Source: Taxawa tesnikishii (nom. ined.)
Taxonomy: Eukaryota > Ascomycota > Dothideomycetes > Dothideales
Assembly: GCA_030247885.1 (NCBI GenBank)
Contig: JAPDRO010000020.1
Location: 372,001-436,000, forward strand
Length of the DNA stretch: 64,000 nucleotides
Direction of reading: 5' to 3'
The notes beneath the pieces were generated by a model. That model was not told where the DNA came from, ran no database searches, and worked only from the letters and a program-made list of their open reading frames with translations. A program made the position numbers and the translations under genes. This document shows positions 44,863 to 56,800 of the stretch, piece by piece. Numbering within the stretch: the first letter of the stretch is position 1; every line of letters starts with the position of its first letter.

Positions 44863-45753
44863 CTACGATTTCTGCATCTGTATACCTTTAAACTCCCTCG
44901 TGATGCCACTGATAGCCTCCTCCACAGGTAACCTCTCCATACTACTCGCGCCGAAGAATCCATGTAGCCCTTTCACTCTTTCGAGGACGAACTTGGCATC
45001 ATCAGGCTTCGCAATCGGTCCGCCGTGACACAACACGATGACATCCTCTTTCACGCTCGTCGCCGCGTCGCGGATCTTCTGCACATCCCTCACACAGTCC
45101 TCCAAACTCCTCCCCGTCTTCGCACCAATCGCTCCACTCGTCGTCAGCCCCATATGCGCAACAACGATATCAGCGCCAGCTTGTGCCATCTGCCTCGCTC
45201 CTTCTTCGTCGAAGACGTACGGCGTCGTGAGCATTCCGCGCTCCGCCGCGAGTCGGACCATTTCGACCTCGGACGAATAGCCCATGCCCGTCTCCTCCAG
45301 ATTGGCGCGGAACTGGCCGTCGATCAGTCCGACTGTGGGGAAGTTCTGCACGCCAGCGAAGCCCATGTCATGCAGCTGCGCCAGGAAGCGCGGCATATCT
45401 TTGAACGGATCCGTGCCGCAGACACCGGCGATGACGGGAGTGTGTTGCACGATAGGTAGCACCTCTTTGGCCATGTCGACCACGACGTCGTTGGCGTTGG
45501 AAAAGGGCATCAGGCCGGCAAGAGAGCCGCGTCCGCCCATTCGAAAGCGTCCGCTATTGTAGATGATGATTAGGTCACCTCCACCGGATTCGATAGATTT
45601 GGCGGAGAGTCCGATGCCTGGAACGCGTTAGAGGTCAGACATGGGAAAGGGTCGAGTAAACGTACCGGCGCCAGCGCCGACAATCGGCTTTCCCGCCTTG
45701 ATCTGGTCGCGGAATTTCGAGAGAATTTGGGAGCGATCTGTAGGAGGAGACAT
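44863..45753 (-). CDS. TIM-barrel protein, PEP-hydrolase-like (Tm-1 C-terminal half)
   Basis: Exons are 45753-45666 and 45617-44863 (intron 45618-45665), for 280 residues with no frame error. It starts [20 protein letters not shown] and continues [20 protein letters not shown]. Further family motifs are [60 protein letters not shown] and [20 protein letters not shown], followed by [17 protein letters not shown]. These are typical of the phosphoenolpyruvate hydrolase-like TIM-barrel family, equivalent to the C-terminal half of tomato Tm-1. No reaction is established for this group. It faces away from the UPF0261 gene across 363 bases, so the two are probably co-expressed partners. Confidence 0.92.
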
Positions 45754-46116
45754 TATGTTTGCGTATTCGAGACTTGATGGAACAGGGAGGTTGGAGGTGT
45801 GATGTTCGAAAATTGCGTGCAATGAGGAACAGACTGGTGTTTACGAACCGAGATGGACATTGTCACAAAGTCGAAGTTCATATGATTTGCTGTGATGCAA
45901 TACCGCGGAGAGCGAGTCCCTGCATGGGTTGGGGTGGGGTGATCTGCAACACCTTCTCCGCATTCTCGAAAGCGGCTGCATGATGATGCCTGCGAACTGC
46001 GCGCGTGCTGCTGCTGGCGAGGCAATAAGGTGTAACAACCCTACCGGATACTTCGACGTCCTGTTCTGCTGTGTTGTTCTCTGGAATACTCGGAAAGGAT
46101 CATTTCGCCGCCCGCC
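45754..46116. promoter_or_regulatory. Bidirectional promoter of the Tm-1-like gene pair
   Basis: 363 bases between the start codons of the TIM-barrel and UPF0261 genes. A GGTTGGGGTGGGGTG stretch at 45928-45942 is the most distinct element. Co-regulation is inferred from the arrangement and the known pairing of the two families. Confidence 0.55.
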
Positions 46117-47473
46117 ATGCCACACATCATCCTCTTGGGCACCCTTGACTCGAAGCTCAATGAGATCTTATACCTCCACGAGCAGCTCACAAGTCCGTTG
46201 TATAAGAGCTTGGGTCCGGTGAAGGTCACTGTTATTGATTGTGGCCGAAGCCCGGTGAACCACAGCCTCATCACTATAACGCAGTCGGAGCTGGTATCCA
46301 AATATGGGATAACTGATGAGCCGGACTCACTCTCAAGAAAGCCACGGGGCGAAGTGATTAAACTCATGTCACAAGCCGCGACCGCCTGCGTCAAGGAACT
46401 GGTTCGGAAGGATGGCGTACACGGAATTCTAAACGCCGGAGGAACAGGTGGCACCAGTTTGGCATCGGCAGTAATGCGAGAGGCCTGCCCCATTGGCATG
46501 CCCAAGATGATTGTCTCCACAGTGGCATCTGGTGATACGGGACCGATTGTGGGGTAGGTCCGCTGTTTTCGCTGGCCAAAGGTTCAGTAGGCTGATTGGG
46601 GCCTAGAGAGACAGACATTACCATGATGTACAGTGTCGTGGATATCGCAGGAAGCAACGATCTGTTGAGGAATGTTTTGAGCAACGCTGCTGGTGCAATG
46701 GTCGGAATGGCGACGGCGTACGAAAACCTGTTGAAGATGCAGAACCAAGCGGCGGCCACAGCAGGGACTAGCGCATCAGCCGCGGCAACAAAGAAGAGAG
46801 TCGGCATCACCATGTTTGGCGTGACAACACCCTGCGTGGACCGGATCCGTGAGCATCTTGAAGAGAAGTATCCCGTGGAAGTATATGTTTTCCACGCTAC
46901 AGGGCATGGAGGCCGCGCGATGGAGCGGTTGGTTGAGGAAGGAAGATTGGACGCTGTGTTAGATATCACCACAACCGAGATATGCGATCTGCTGATGGGA
47001 GGCAATATGAGCGCAGGGCCTATGCGTTTAGACGCCGCGCTCAGAGCTGGCTTGCCGAACATCCTAAGCCTTGGTGCCACGGACATGGTCAATTTCGGCC
47101 CCAGGCCGACAGTTCCCGAGAAGTATCAGAAGAGAAACTTGTTTGAACACAACCCGAGCGTAACGCTGATGCGCACGACCGAAGACGAATGTCGAAGGGT
47201 GGGCGAGTTCATCGTGGACAAGGTGAAAGCGCTCGCGAAAGACCCAAAGAAGGTGCAAGTATGGCTGCCGACTGGCGGTGTGTCGATGATCGCAACGCCC
47301 GAAGGAGCATTTGCAGACGCTGCAGCGGATTACGCCCTTTTGAAGCGGTCAAGCAAGGATTGCAAGGTACCGACGTACGTGTTGTTGAAGATGAGAGAGA
47401 TATCAACCATGCTGGGTTTGCGGTGGACATCGCTGAGCAGTTTGCACTCTTGATGAATACCGGTTCCGTGTAA
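46117..47473 (+). CDS. UPF0261 protein (Tm-1-like ATP-binding half)
   Basis: Exon 1 is 46117-46553, the intron 46554-46606 (GTAGGT to CCTAG), exon 2 46607-47473. The N-terminus MPHIILLGTLDSKLNEILYL, the segment NAGGTGGTSLASAVMREACP and PKMIVSTVASGDTGPIVGET are hallmarks of the family, as are TMMYSVVDIAGSNDLLRNVL and KRVGITMFGVTTPCVDRIRE. The plant relative Tm-1 binds ATP through this half and inhibits tobamovirus replication protein; the ancestral role is unknown. One base is missing from the T run 47338-47341. Restoring it replaces an aberrant tail with the family ending AGFAVDIAEQFALLMN and gives 434 residues. It is adjacent and divergent to the TIM-barrel partner. Confidence 0.93.
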
Positions 47474-49588
47474 GCGCAGTTGTGTAGACATGACAATAGA
47501 AAGCTGCTCCTACTCTCATATAGACACGATACGTGCATCATCCGTGTCAGAATCCAGGTGGCTAGCGTAATGCAAGTGGTCTCAGAGAGACATTCTTCGC
47601 GGCCCTTGACAGAAAGATCTGATGTGTTCATGCTAGGGTTGCAGGCAAGTGTCAGTGTGCGTAACGTCAGCAGCTGACGTTGTCTGCTTGCGGTATCCTA
47701 TACATGATGTTCATGTTAGCAGCTGCGTCGTCGGATCCTATAAGGTTTTGGTCATTCGCCGGGGCTGGATAAACTCTGCCAACAGCGAGCGACCAGGTGA
47801 ATCAGCAAAGCTGAACTGGGTGGATGCTAACTATAGGGGGTTCGAGAGCTCCCCAAAGGAGTTTGTTCCTTGCTTTCGAGGCGGTCGAGCGATATGTAAT
47901 TGCCCGAGTAAAACCAATAAAGTCTTCCTTGCACAAAGAGGGAGAGCTAAGGTTCGTCAACGGCGGCTCGAGAATCAGGACAGACAATCAGGGTTGTCAT
48001 GGCTTGTCGTGGTGCATAGCGAACAGATGGCGCTCGTTCGCAGCTTGGTGGAGCCAGCCGAAGCAGATGCGGACGGACTTGGCGGAGCCAGGCGCAGGAC
48101 CGCGGGAGACTTATGCGCGACTTGCCGAGTCGAGCACTTTGGGTCGACCCGGCTATTCTTTCTCCAGTGTTGCTGGCAATACAAAGCGAAAGTCCTGGTG
48201 CTCCCCTTTTCCTTGCCTTCGTGTGCAACACGCGAGCCACAGACTCGAGCTGTCCCTTTTGTTTTCCTGCTCTTGTGCCGCAGTCGTTTCAGGTCGCGCG
48301 CGTGCAAGAGATGTTGCAAGCCACGAGGTAAGTTGAACCCTATCGAGACCGGGGTTGACAAGGTTCCTTACCGCTTGGGGCAAAGACGCCGCCCTGTCAC
48401 CCTGCTTTCGCGGCTCAATAAACGAACGAGCGACGCCTCGACAGCCGACTCTGCAACGAATGGGTGTTGTGTGGTGCTGTCGAAATCGGTGCGTTTGCCC
48501 GTGCGTGTCTGTACGGATGCATGGCATAGAAAGACGTGCTCAGGACAGCACAGGATGCAGGCGCACGCAGAAGTGGGCGGACCGCAGCGTGCGCGTGTGA
48601 CAAATAAAGTTAGGCTTCGGTGGCAGGCGCATGTTCCGCCGCCTCGTTTCCCGTCCGTGAACTAGGCGAGTAGGGTAGCTCATGATCAACAACTGGAACC
48701 TTTCTCTTGACCATCCCACCAGACACTCTACGCGATACTGTGAGGAGACCAACGTTCCGGACGTTGGCTCTTTGCTTTACCTACCCACTTGCTCTGTCCC
48801 ATCCTCTCTCTCTCCCCATACAATACCATACTATACCACAACATCCTACTACATTGACTCTACCCTGCCCTGCTTTACCCTGCGTCGTACACGGCGCGCT
48901 GCAATCAATCTTTCCCGCAATCTCAGCCTTACGCACTGTTCCTGCACGCACCGCTCCTGTCTCACTACTCCGCCTCGAGTCTGCGACAACTTACTAACTC
49001 ACCCTTCTCACCACCGACTCGCCTGTCAAACCAGGTATCCAACTTCGGCCACCGCTTGCTTGTTGCTGCTTGTGCATTCTGTTTCCACTCATTCCTAGGC
49101 GACGACTACACCGCAGCCACACTTGCAGCAAGCTTGCTTGCCTCGACCGCCTCGATTCACAGCCCGCTTCACTCACTGGTCGCTGCCTGTGCGAGCCTTT
49201 CTTGCCCAACGACTGCGTCTTCCTGCGTCCCTCGGACTCTCGACCACGCACGAATTCATATCACACGACCCACAACCAATGGATTTAGTCGGCATCGCGT
49301 TGACTTTCCACCAATAACCGTACACCAAGCCCAGCGGGTCGACTCTCTGTCGGTCGGTGACTGTGCAACCTGTGTGTGACACTTTGCTGCCGGTCAGACA
49401 TCTCATCCACGGTTCGCCCCGCGCCCGTCCAACCTTCTTTCTCTAATCACGACAAAACACACTGTCCGAAATCTCCGCCAGCCTCTTCTTACACATCCTG
49501 CATGCTTACCGAGACTGCGACTTGACCGATACCGTGGCGGGCTGTCGCTGAGAGTTGCTTGTGGAAAGAAGCGGCCGTCGTCTTCAAT
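47474..49588. other. Long upstream region of MED15
   Basis: 2.1 kb with no recognised gene. The plus strand is open in one frame from 47649 to 48665 (338 codons), but there is no domain and the composition looks non-coding. From about 48780 to 49560 the strand is pyrimidine-rich, probably promoter and a long leader for MED15. Confidence 0.5.
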
Positions 49589-52500
49589 ATGGAACACGCC
49601 AGTAATTTCATGATGGGTGGAGGCATGATGCCGCAGAATCACATGCAGCGCCCTCAGCCGGGGAACGAGCAACAACAAATATATGCCAAAGTAATGGAGG
49701 AACTGATCAAGAGTCGGCCGAACAATGGATGGCAAGCAATCGTTTCTCCTAACGAGCGTGCGCCGCTGATCATGCAACTGTGAGTTCTCTGCAGCTAGCC
49801 GTGGTTACGACGCGTTCTACGTCAGGAATGCGTCAGCTACCTAGAGGACTCTGTTGTGTACTGGACTCTACTGACTGTATCAATCAACAGGGTCACGAGC
49901 CTCCGATTGCTGAACAATGACCTGGGGGCTTGCCTTAGGATAGCACTACAGTTTGAACAGCGGGCTTTCATGGAGAGTCCTTCTAAGGTTCGAATCACGT
50001 ATCTCAGTTCTGAGCCCTCCGCTGACTTGTCTGCAGGAACACTGGCAAGCTCAAATCAAAGGAAAGCTTGGGGAGGTCGCAAGTGCTAGGCAGCAGAAGG
50101 CAGCAAGCATGATGCAACGCGCAAACAACTTGCAAGCAGGACAACCTGGTATGGCACCGCAAACACCTATGCAGCCCAGTCGGTCGAATCAGGGTCAGAT
50201 CGACATGTCGAATGGCTTTCCTCAACACCTCCAACAACAGCAGATGCAATCTTCGCCCATGAACATGCCCCCGCAAAATATGGCGATGCAGATGGACAAC
50301 CACGGAATGCAGGGCATGCAAAACATGCAAGGTGGGATGCCCCAGCAGAACCAGCCGCCTCGTCCTAACCCGCCTGGCTTGACGGCAGAAGAGCACAACC
50401 AGGTCCGGGCATTGGCCGAAGGCCTTCTCAAGAACATGCCACAAGAACAGGCGCAAAACATGCGCCAGAAGCTCTTCAGTGCCATGCAACCGCAGCAACG
50501 CGACAACGTGATAAAGTCTGGACAAGACCCTCTGGCACGCCATCTCTACCAGCAAGCGCTAAACAAGATGGTCAAGCAGAAAACCATGCAACACGGCCAA
50601 GTACCAGGCGCACAAATGAACCAGGCCGGCATGATGAGTGCACAGGCACCAAACGCAAACATGCAAAGACCACCCTCCCAAGCAGCTATGCCCGCAGGTA
50701 ACATGATGCCAGGACAGGATATCGACTTTTCTTCCTTTGCTGGGCAACAGGCCGATGCTATGAAGATGCAGGGCGCAGGCGAGCTAGTGGTACCTGCCAG
50801 CAACAATGTGAACCTGGATCAGGCCATGGGCAATATGGGACCGATGAACATGGGACAGGGGCAAATGCCGCAGCAAGCCATGAACAACCCCGCGTATGCC
50901 GCAATGCTCAGGCAACAGCAGATTGCACGTGAGCAGATGATGGTACGTACTCAAGCGATGCAACAGGCCCAGCAGGCGCGAAACGCAGCAAATGCGGCTC
51001 AGGCCGCGCAGGCGCAGATGTTGAGGGGTCAACCCGGGGGTTGAATGCCAACCAGGCTGCTCAACAGAGTCCTGCTATGTCAATGCTCAATCGCCCTATG
51101 GTTCCGCCGGGACAACAGGGCAGTGCCACTCCACAACAAAGACCGCAGCAACCGAACCAGATGAATCCACAGATGATGGCCCAGGCTCCACAGGCAGGCA
51201 TGAATCCTGGTCAAGGAGGGATGTTTCCCATGCAAAACCCAAATCTACAAAACCTCCCTCCCCAGTTCAGACAAAGAATGGCGAACATGTCGGATGATCA
51301 AGTGAGACAGTTCTTGCAGAACTTGCAGCGACAACAAAGTCAGAAGATGCAACCCAGTGGGCCGCCGCAGGGATTCCCAGAGGGTGTGTCCGGGCCTGAT
51401 GCCATGAACGGAATGCAGGGATTCCCAACAGGCATGCCGGGAGGCCCGCAACCAAACAGTGGGCAGCCTCTCAATCCAAATGCTCAACTGCATCAGAAGT
51501 TGGCATTGCAGCAACAACGACTGCGAGAAATGGACGCGAAGCCCTTTCCTCCAAAGATGGTGCAGGAGCTGCAGTGCCAGATACCACAGCACATCACGAC
51601 TTGGGGCCAGCTCAAGGAGTTTATAGGGCAAAACCAAGCAAACCTTCAGTCCGGTTTGTTGGAGAAAACAAGGCGCCTACAGCAAGCGATCTTCCGTGGC
51701 AACCTAGGTCCGCCTGGGCAAAACGCGAACGGCCAGCCGGTTGCGCCTGCTCAGACCATGGGCCCATCTGTTCCTCAACAAGCCTCTATGGCTGGTGGTC
51801 AAGCGCCTCCAGCTCCGATGGGCCAGCGACAGGCAGTGCCCCTAACCAGAACCGACCGCAGATTAACTTTGAACCGACGCCGCAGGAGATCCAAGTCTTC
51901 AGGCAAAAGATGGTTGCTCAAGGTCAGAACCCGACAGATGAGCTAGTGAAGCAAACGGTAAGAAGGTGGAAGATTCAAAGGTATCAGCAGGAACAGCAGC
52001 GAAACAACCAGCTGCGCCAAGCGCAAATGGGGCCGGGCGGACGTCCAGATCAGAGCATTCAGGCGCAAGCGACACAACAAGCACAACAGATGTCGCGACC
52101 GCCCGCTCAAATGATGCCGAAGCAGGCTCAGCCTGCGATGGGCGCGATGCCACAAGCGGATCAGGGAGGGCAGAAGAGGCCTCGCGCTGACGAAGTCATC
52201 GAGATCAGCAATCCAAACCAGTCGCCTCAAAGGGCTACTCCCACGGCTGGTCAGCCCCTCGCCAACTGCCCAGATTCACCCCTGAGCAACTTGCTGCTAT
52301 GACACCAGAACAAAAGCTCAGTTACATCAGAGGATGCAGCAGCAGCAGATGCAAGTACGTGCACAAAGGGAGGCCCTGAGGCGCGCACAGAGCCAGACAG
52401 GGCAGCACCAGAGTGGCGAACAGCCTTCTCAAAATGTTAAACCGCAGCAGAATCCACAGCAACTGAAGCAGAAAATCCAAGCTATGAAGGATCAGATCTC

Positions 52501-54377
52501 GGCAAGGTACAAGAAAGGAAACCCGATTGCCCTCGACCAAAACAGCTTGAATCAAGCCCTGGAGAGCCTCAAAGAGATCGGAGGTTATGTGCCGAAAATG
52601 GAGCAAAGCTTCGGCGTCGCAGTAGGATGGTTTGGCGAGAGGAACGTTCAACAAATGATAGTGACGGTGAGTTGCTCTCCACACGCGTACAACAACACCG
52701 CAGCTAACGCAATGGCAGCTCGTGAAATGGGAGCACGAAATGAACAGGGACGGGACGATCCGGGACTACATATCTTTGCCGCTGACGGAGATTGAGAACA
52801 TGAAAGTGCAGGTCAACAAATACATGGCGGCCCTGATGAACTTTGTCAAAGCAGCCCAAAACAAGCAGGCGCAGGGCAAGCCTCAGCAACCGTCACCCAA
52901 CCAGCAGCAGACGGCTCAGCAACAGCCTCCTCAGAATATGCAGCAGCAAGCGGCGCCCAACATGGCTAGGACAAGTTCAGCACAGCAGGAGCGCCGTTCA
53001 ACGTCCAAGCCACCTGCTGCTCCAACCTCTGCCGCGCCACCATTCTCCTTTGGTGCTCCTTCACCACATGGTGTCCCGCACTATGAAGTCAGTACGACAG
53101 GTTTTACTCAGGACAAGCTCCATCTCCCACCTCAAAAGAAGCGGAAGCCAAACGCCACAGGCAGCGCTGCCTCTACTCCAGTCAATCAAGGGACCACACC
53201 AGGCAGCATTGCCAGTCCGCAGCTGCATGCTGGCAAAATGCCTAGCCCTGAGCAGAGACGCCACCTGCAGATCAAGTCGGAACCTCAGCCTCCCAAAGAG
53301 CCAGAAAAACGGTTCAAGTGCGATGAGGACATGTGCGAGTTCTCTCTCAAGGGCTTCGAGAAAGAAGAGGAGCTGCAAGCACACAAGGAAGAGGCGCACA
53401 AGCCGATTGAGAACCCTCTCCAGTTTTTGATTGAAAGTGCTGCCGACGCTTTCAACGTGGACCTGGACGGAAACCCCAAGCCGCCAAAGGTCGATCCAAA
53501 TGCGGCAAAGGGAGGCAAAGGCAAGGCAGTTGCGGCAAAGGCTCAGTTACTTGGATCAGCTGCCGTGAAAAAGGAGACGCTCAAGACGGAGGGCCAGACG
53601 CCAAAGGTCAAACAGGAAGCCACCACGCCAACACCGAATGCCGGCCTGAACACTGCAGCGCTCCAGAAGACTCCATCAGGCAAGCAAGGGCAACAGCCCG
53701 CCCCAGTCGTTGATGAGACGCCTCGGAAGAGGACGATGAGAGAGGTTCTCGCAGAGAAGGCTGGCATCCCTCTGCCACCTACAAACGAGGAGAAAGGTAA
53801 AGAGGGCAGGAAGAATGCAGCGCCGGAAGCTATGGACGAGAGTATTGCCTTCATGGACTCTGTTCGCAACACTCTTCTGGAAGGTGATGGCCTTGGTCCC
53901 GAGTTCGACTATGACCTTCTGCTGCAGCCCCACGACCTCAACACCCGTGAAGACGGCTCCGTAGAGTGGGTTCTCAGGCCTGAGGTCCTCTCACCAATCA
54001 CCACGCCCTCGGATCAGTCAAGCTCGTCGGAGCAATCCACGTCTACGTCCGCGTCAAGCATCAGCGACGTCAACGATATGGACAAGCTCAAGATCGTAGC
54101 TTCCTGGGATCCGTTCGGGCTCGGTGGCACGAATGCAGACAATTTGTTCGACGAGCTGGGAATGGGCGATTTGGGCCTGAACGGCAGTTTTACGGGCCTG
54201 GGAAAGAATCAAGATGGAAAGAAGGAGGATGCGGGAATCGACGCAAAGCCAGATGCACCACCCAAGTCATTCGACTGGGATTCGGTCTTCGGACCAAATG
54301 CAGGCCTTGACAATGACCCAATGGATTGGGACAAGGATGCTTTTGGTAACAGCGTGCTGGAAGGTTTCGAGTTTTAG
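49589..54377 (+). CDS. MED15: Mediator subunit 15 (Gal11-like)
   Basis: MED15 is the Mediator tail subunit that receives activators. Exons are 49589-49779, 49891-49987, 50037-52666 and 52719-54377. An N-terminal KIX domain spans about residues 28-100 (QQIYAKVMEELIKSRPNNGW, then LVTSLRLLNNDLGACLRIAL). Long Gln/Met/Pro-rich regions follow. A C-terminal conserved block is VKWEHEMNRDGTIRDYISLP, and the last 200 residues are acidic and Asp-rich (MDWDKDAFGNSVLEGFEF). A segment near 53313-53402 has a C2H2-like spacing. Exon 3 needs a base in each of the runs 51036-51040, 51839-51842, 52255-52258 and 52312-52315. With these the protein is 1526 residues and all phases close. Without correction it would be called four or five separate genes. 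Confidence 0.93.
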
Positions 54378-55148
54378 ACGGAGAGGCTCGCTTGGACAGT
54401 ACGCAACGCCTCGTCCACGTTGAAAAGGATTGAGGATGCCGTACATGGAGTACGGCGACGACAGAAACGGTTTAATGGATCACGGTGGAACTCTTAGCGC
54501 GGCGTTTGGGGAGTTTCTGGAAAGCGGAGTGCTTTTGCAACGGGCGGTGGACTTCGACTCTTTCTCTTTTTCTGTTTATGCTACGATGGGATGGTCGGTG
54601 GACAATCCTTCTTCGCCGGCGCTGGGTACGGTATGGTAGGATGGTGGTGATACCCCAGGAAATGTTCGATGGGTGGCCGATGTCACTGTTATGTTATTTC
54701 CTCCCCTTTCTTCTCGGTTGTATACATTCAACTATCTACAACGCTGCTCTTTGTGGAGCGAGATGCAAATCAATCTCACTGCGCAAGCCCACTTTACCAT
54801 GTTTACTCTGCTTCCTCTCGAAACTCGCTGTTAGCTCGGAATCTACCGTCTGGCTCAGCAGACCTCGGAATCAGCTTCCATCCTCCTCGGAACTAGTAAC
54901 TAGCTACATACACACTACCAATCAATTCCTGTATAACTGAGCACTGCCCTTCCGGGTATCCTGCAGCCCATCATCATTCCCGACTCCTCTTTGGCCGGGG
55001 TTCCGCAATCCAAGTCCGCCAGTTGACGTCATGTACATTTATACGTGAACAGACCCATCAAGTGAATCTGTCATTCCCCAACTACTCTCGTAGAGAACGA
55101 AGTCTTGGTTGACCGCAACTATCAGAAACTGGCAGCGAGTTCTTGGCA
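54378..55148. other. Intergenic
   Basis: 3' flank of MED15 and promoter of the NmrA-like gene. Open frames at 54430-54940 have no signature. Confidence 0.5.
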
Positions 55149-56143
55149 TGTCTAAGGGAATCCTCATCACCGGCGCAACCGGTAAACAAGGTCGGTAGGG
55201 TGATAGTGGTCGATAACCCATTTGAACCACACGTTGAGAACCAACAGGTGGCGCCACCTTGGATGCCCTTGTCGCATCTCCGTCTTCAGCTTCTGAATTC
55301 ACTATTCTCGCCGTCACACGCTCACCTACGTCGGCATCTGCCCAGAAGCTCCCATCCAAGGGACCCAACGTCAAAGTAGTCAAAGGAGACCTCAACGATG
55401 TGCCCGCCCTGTTCAAGTCCGCCAAAGAGGTCCACCCTAACATCTGGGGCGTATTCAGCGTCCAAGTTCCCATGGGAAAAGGCCAAACCACCGAGAACGA
55501 GGAGAAGCAAGGCAAAGCACTAGTCGACGAGGCACTCGCCAACGGCGTCAAGCGATTCGTTTACACGTCCGTCGACCGCGGTGGCGACGATTCCTTTTCG
55601 AATCCGACCAACGTCCCTCATTTCATCAGCAAGCACAACATCGAGCAGCATCTCGTTGAGAAGACCAAGGGGACCGATATGAGCTACACTATCCTCCGCC
55701 CCGTCGCATTCATGGAAAACTTCTCCCCTGGCATTTTCGGAAAGCTCTTCGGAACAGCCTGGCAGGTAAGACTACCTGCCGAGCGGTCATTGCAGCTCGT
55801 GTCGGTAGCAGACATTGGCCACTTCGCTGCACAGGCTTTCGTCGAGTCGGAGCAGTACAAGAACAGAGCGATCGGCCTGGCCGGTGACGATCTGACGTTC
55901 AGCCAGGTCAATGAGGTGTTCAAGCAGAAGACCGGCGCGCCTGCACCGACGACTTTTGGCTTTCTGGGCTCAGGGTTGCTGTGGGGTGTCAAGGAGATGG
56001 GTACGATGTTTGACTGGTTCGTGAATGTGGGCTATGGAGCGAAGCCCACGGAGCTCAGGAAGGAGCATCCGGGTATGCTGACTCTTGGAGATTGGATTGA
56101 GAAGAAGAGTACTTTCAAGAGGCAGAGTGATGCCGAGTCGTAG
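55149..56143 (+). CDS. NmrA-like NAD(P)-binding protein
   Basis: An atypical SDR related to the nitrogen regulator NmrA and to NAD(P)H sensors. Exon 1 is 55149-55191, the intron 55192-55247 (GTCGGT to AACAG), exon 2 55248-56143, for 312 residues without frame error. Splicing rebuilds the glycine motif MSKGILITGATGKQGGATLD. Other features are NIWGVFSVQVPMGKGQTTEN, VKRFVYTSVDRGGDD and the YTILRPVAFMENFSPGIFG segment. The catalytic Tyr-Lys pair of active reductases is not evident, as usual for NmrA-type sensors. The first exon carries only 14 codons, so it is easily missed. Its regulatory target cannot be inferred. Confidence 0.9.
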
Positions 56144-56800
56144 GACGGAAACATCTCGTCTCCATCAGCTTTCGTGGTGTCCGCTTCGGGCGCCTAGCCT
56201 TGTTTCGGTTTGCTTGAGCCTGGTCCTTCACATGCTAGGTCACGAAATGCACATGATCGCAGGAAGGAGTTCCTGAGGAGTAGTGCGTGCCATATTCTAC
56301 TGGGTGTCTCTCGTCACGTTGTCTCTCACCGCTTTTGCTAGCACAATCGGGGAGAGAGATATGTGATTCCCTCTTCGCTTGCTTTCCCAACTTCCTTGCA
56401 CCGACGGGTGCCCTGCCCCGTCAAGGATCAAAGTCCTCATGGGCGGACGTGAGGAGGGGCCATTGACTGCATCAACTTTACAACGGTCTTTAAAGGGGTG
56501 CAAGGACTCTGGCTGTATCGCCAAAACCGAGCATGATGTACGACAACGAAAGGTAAAGTGAAGAGGTACCTGCTAAGTATACAATCGGCGCTTCCGCGTT
56601 GTTGATTGGTCGATTGCATTCACCTCCGTGCAGTCCGTGCACCGTGCAGTGCTGCATGTGCATGTGTGCTCCGCCTCAATCTTCATACGTAACCACTCAA
56701 CTCCTCGAGCGCATTGCTACGAATCTTACAATGATCTTCATGAGTTCGCTTTGGTAACAATTTGGTGTCACAACCATCTACTTTACAGGTATAGCCAACG
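56144..56800. other. Intergenic
   Basis: 3' flank of the NmrA-like gene and promoter of AKR1. No gene or repeat is seen. Confidence 0.5.
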
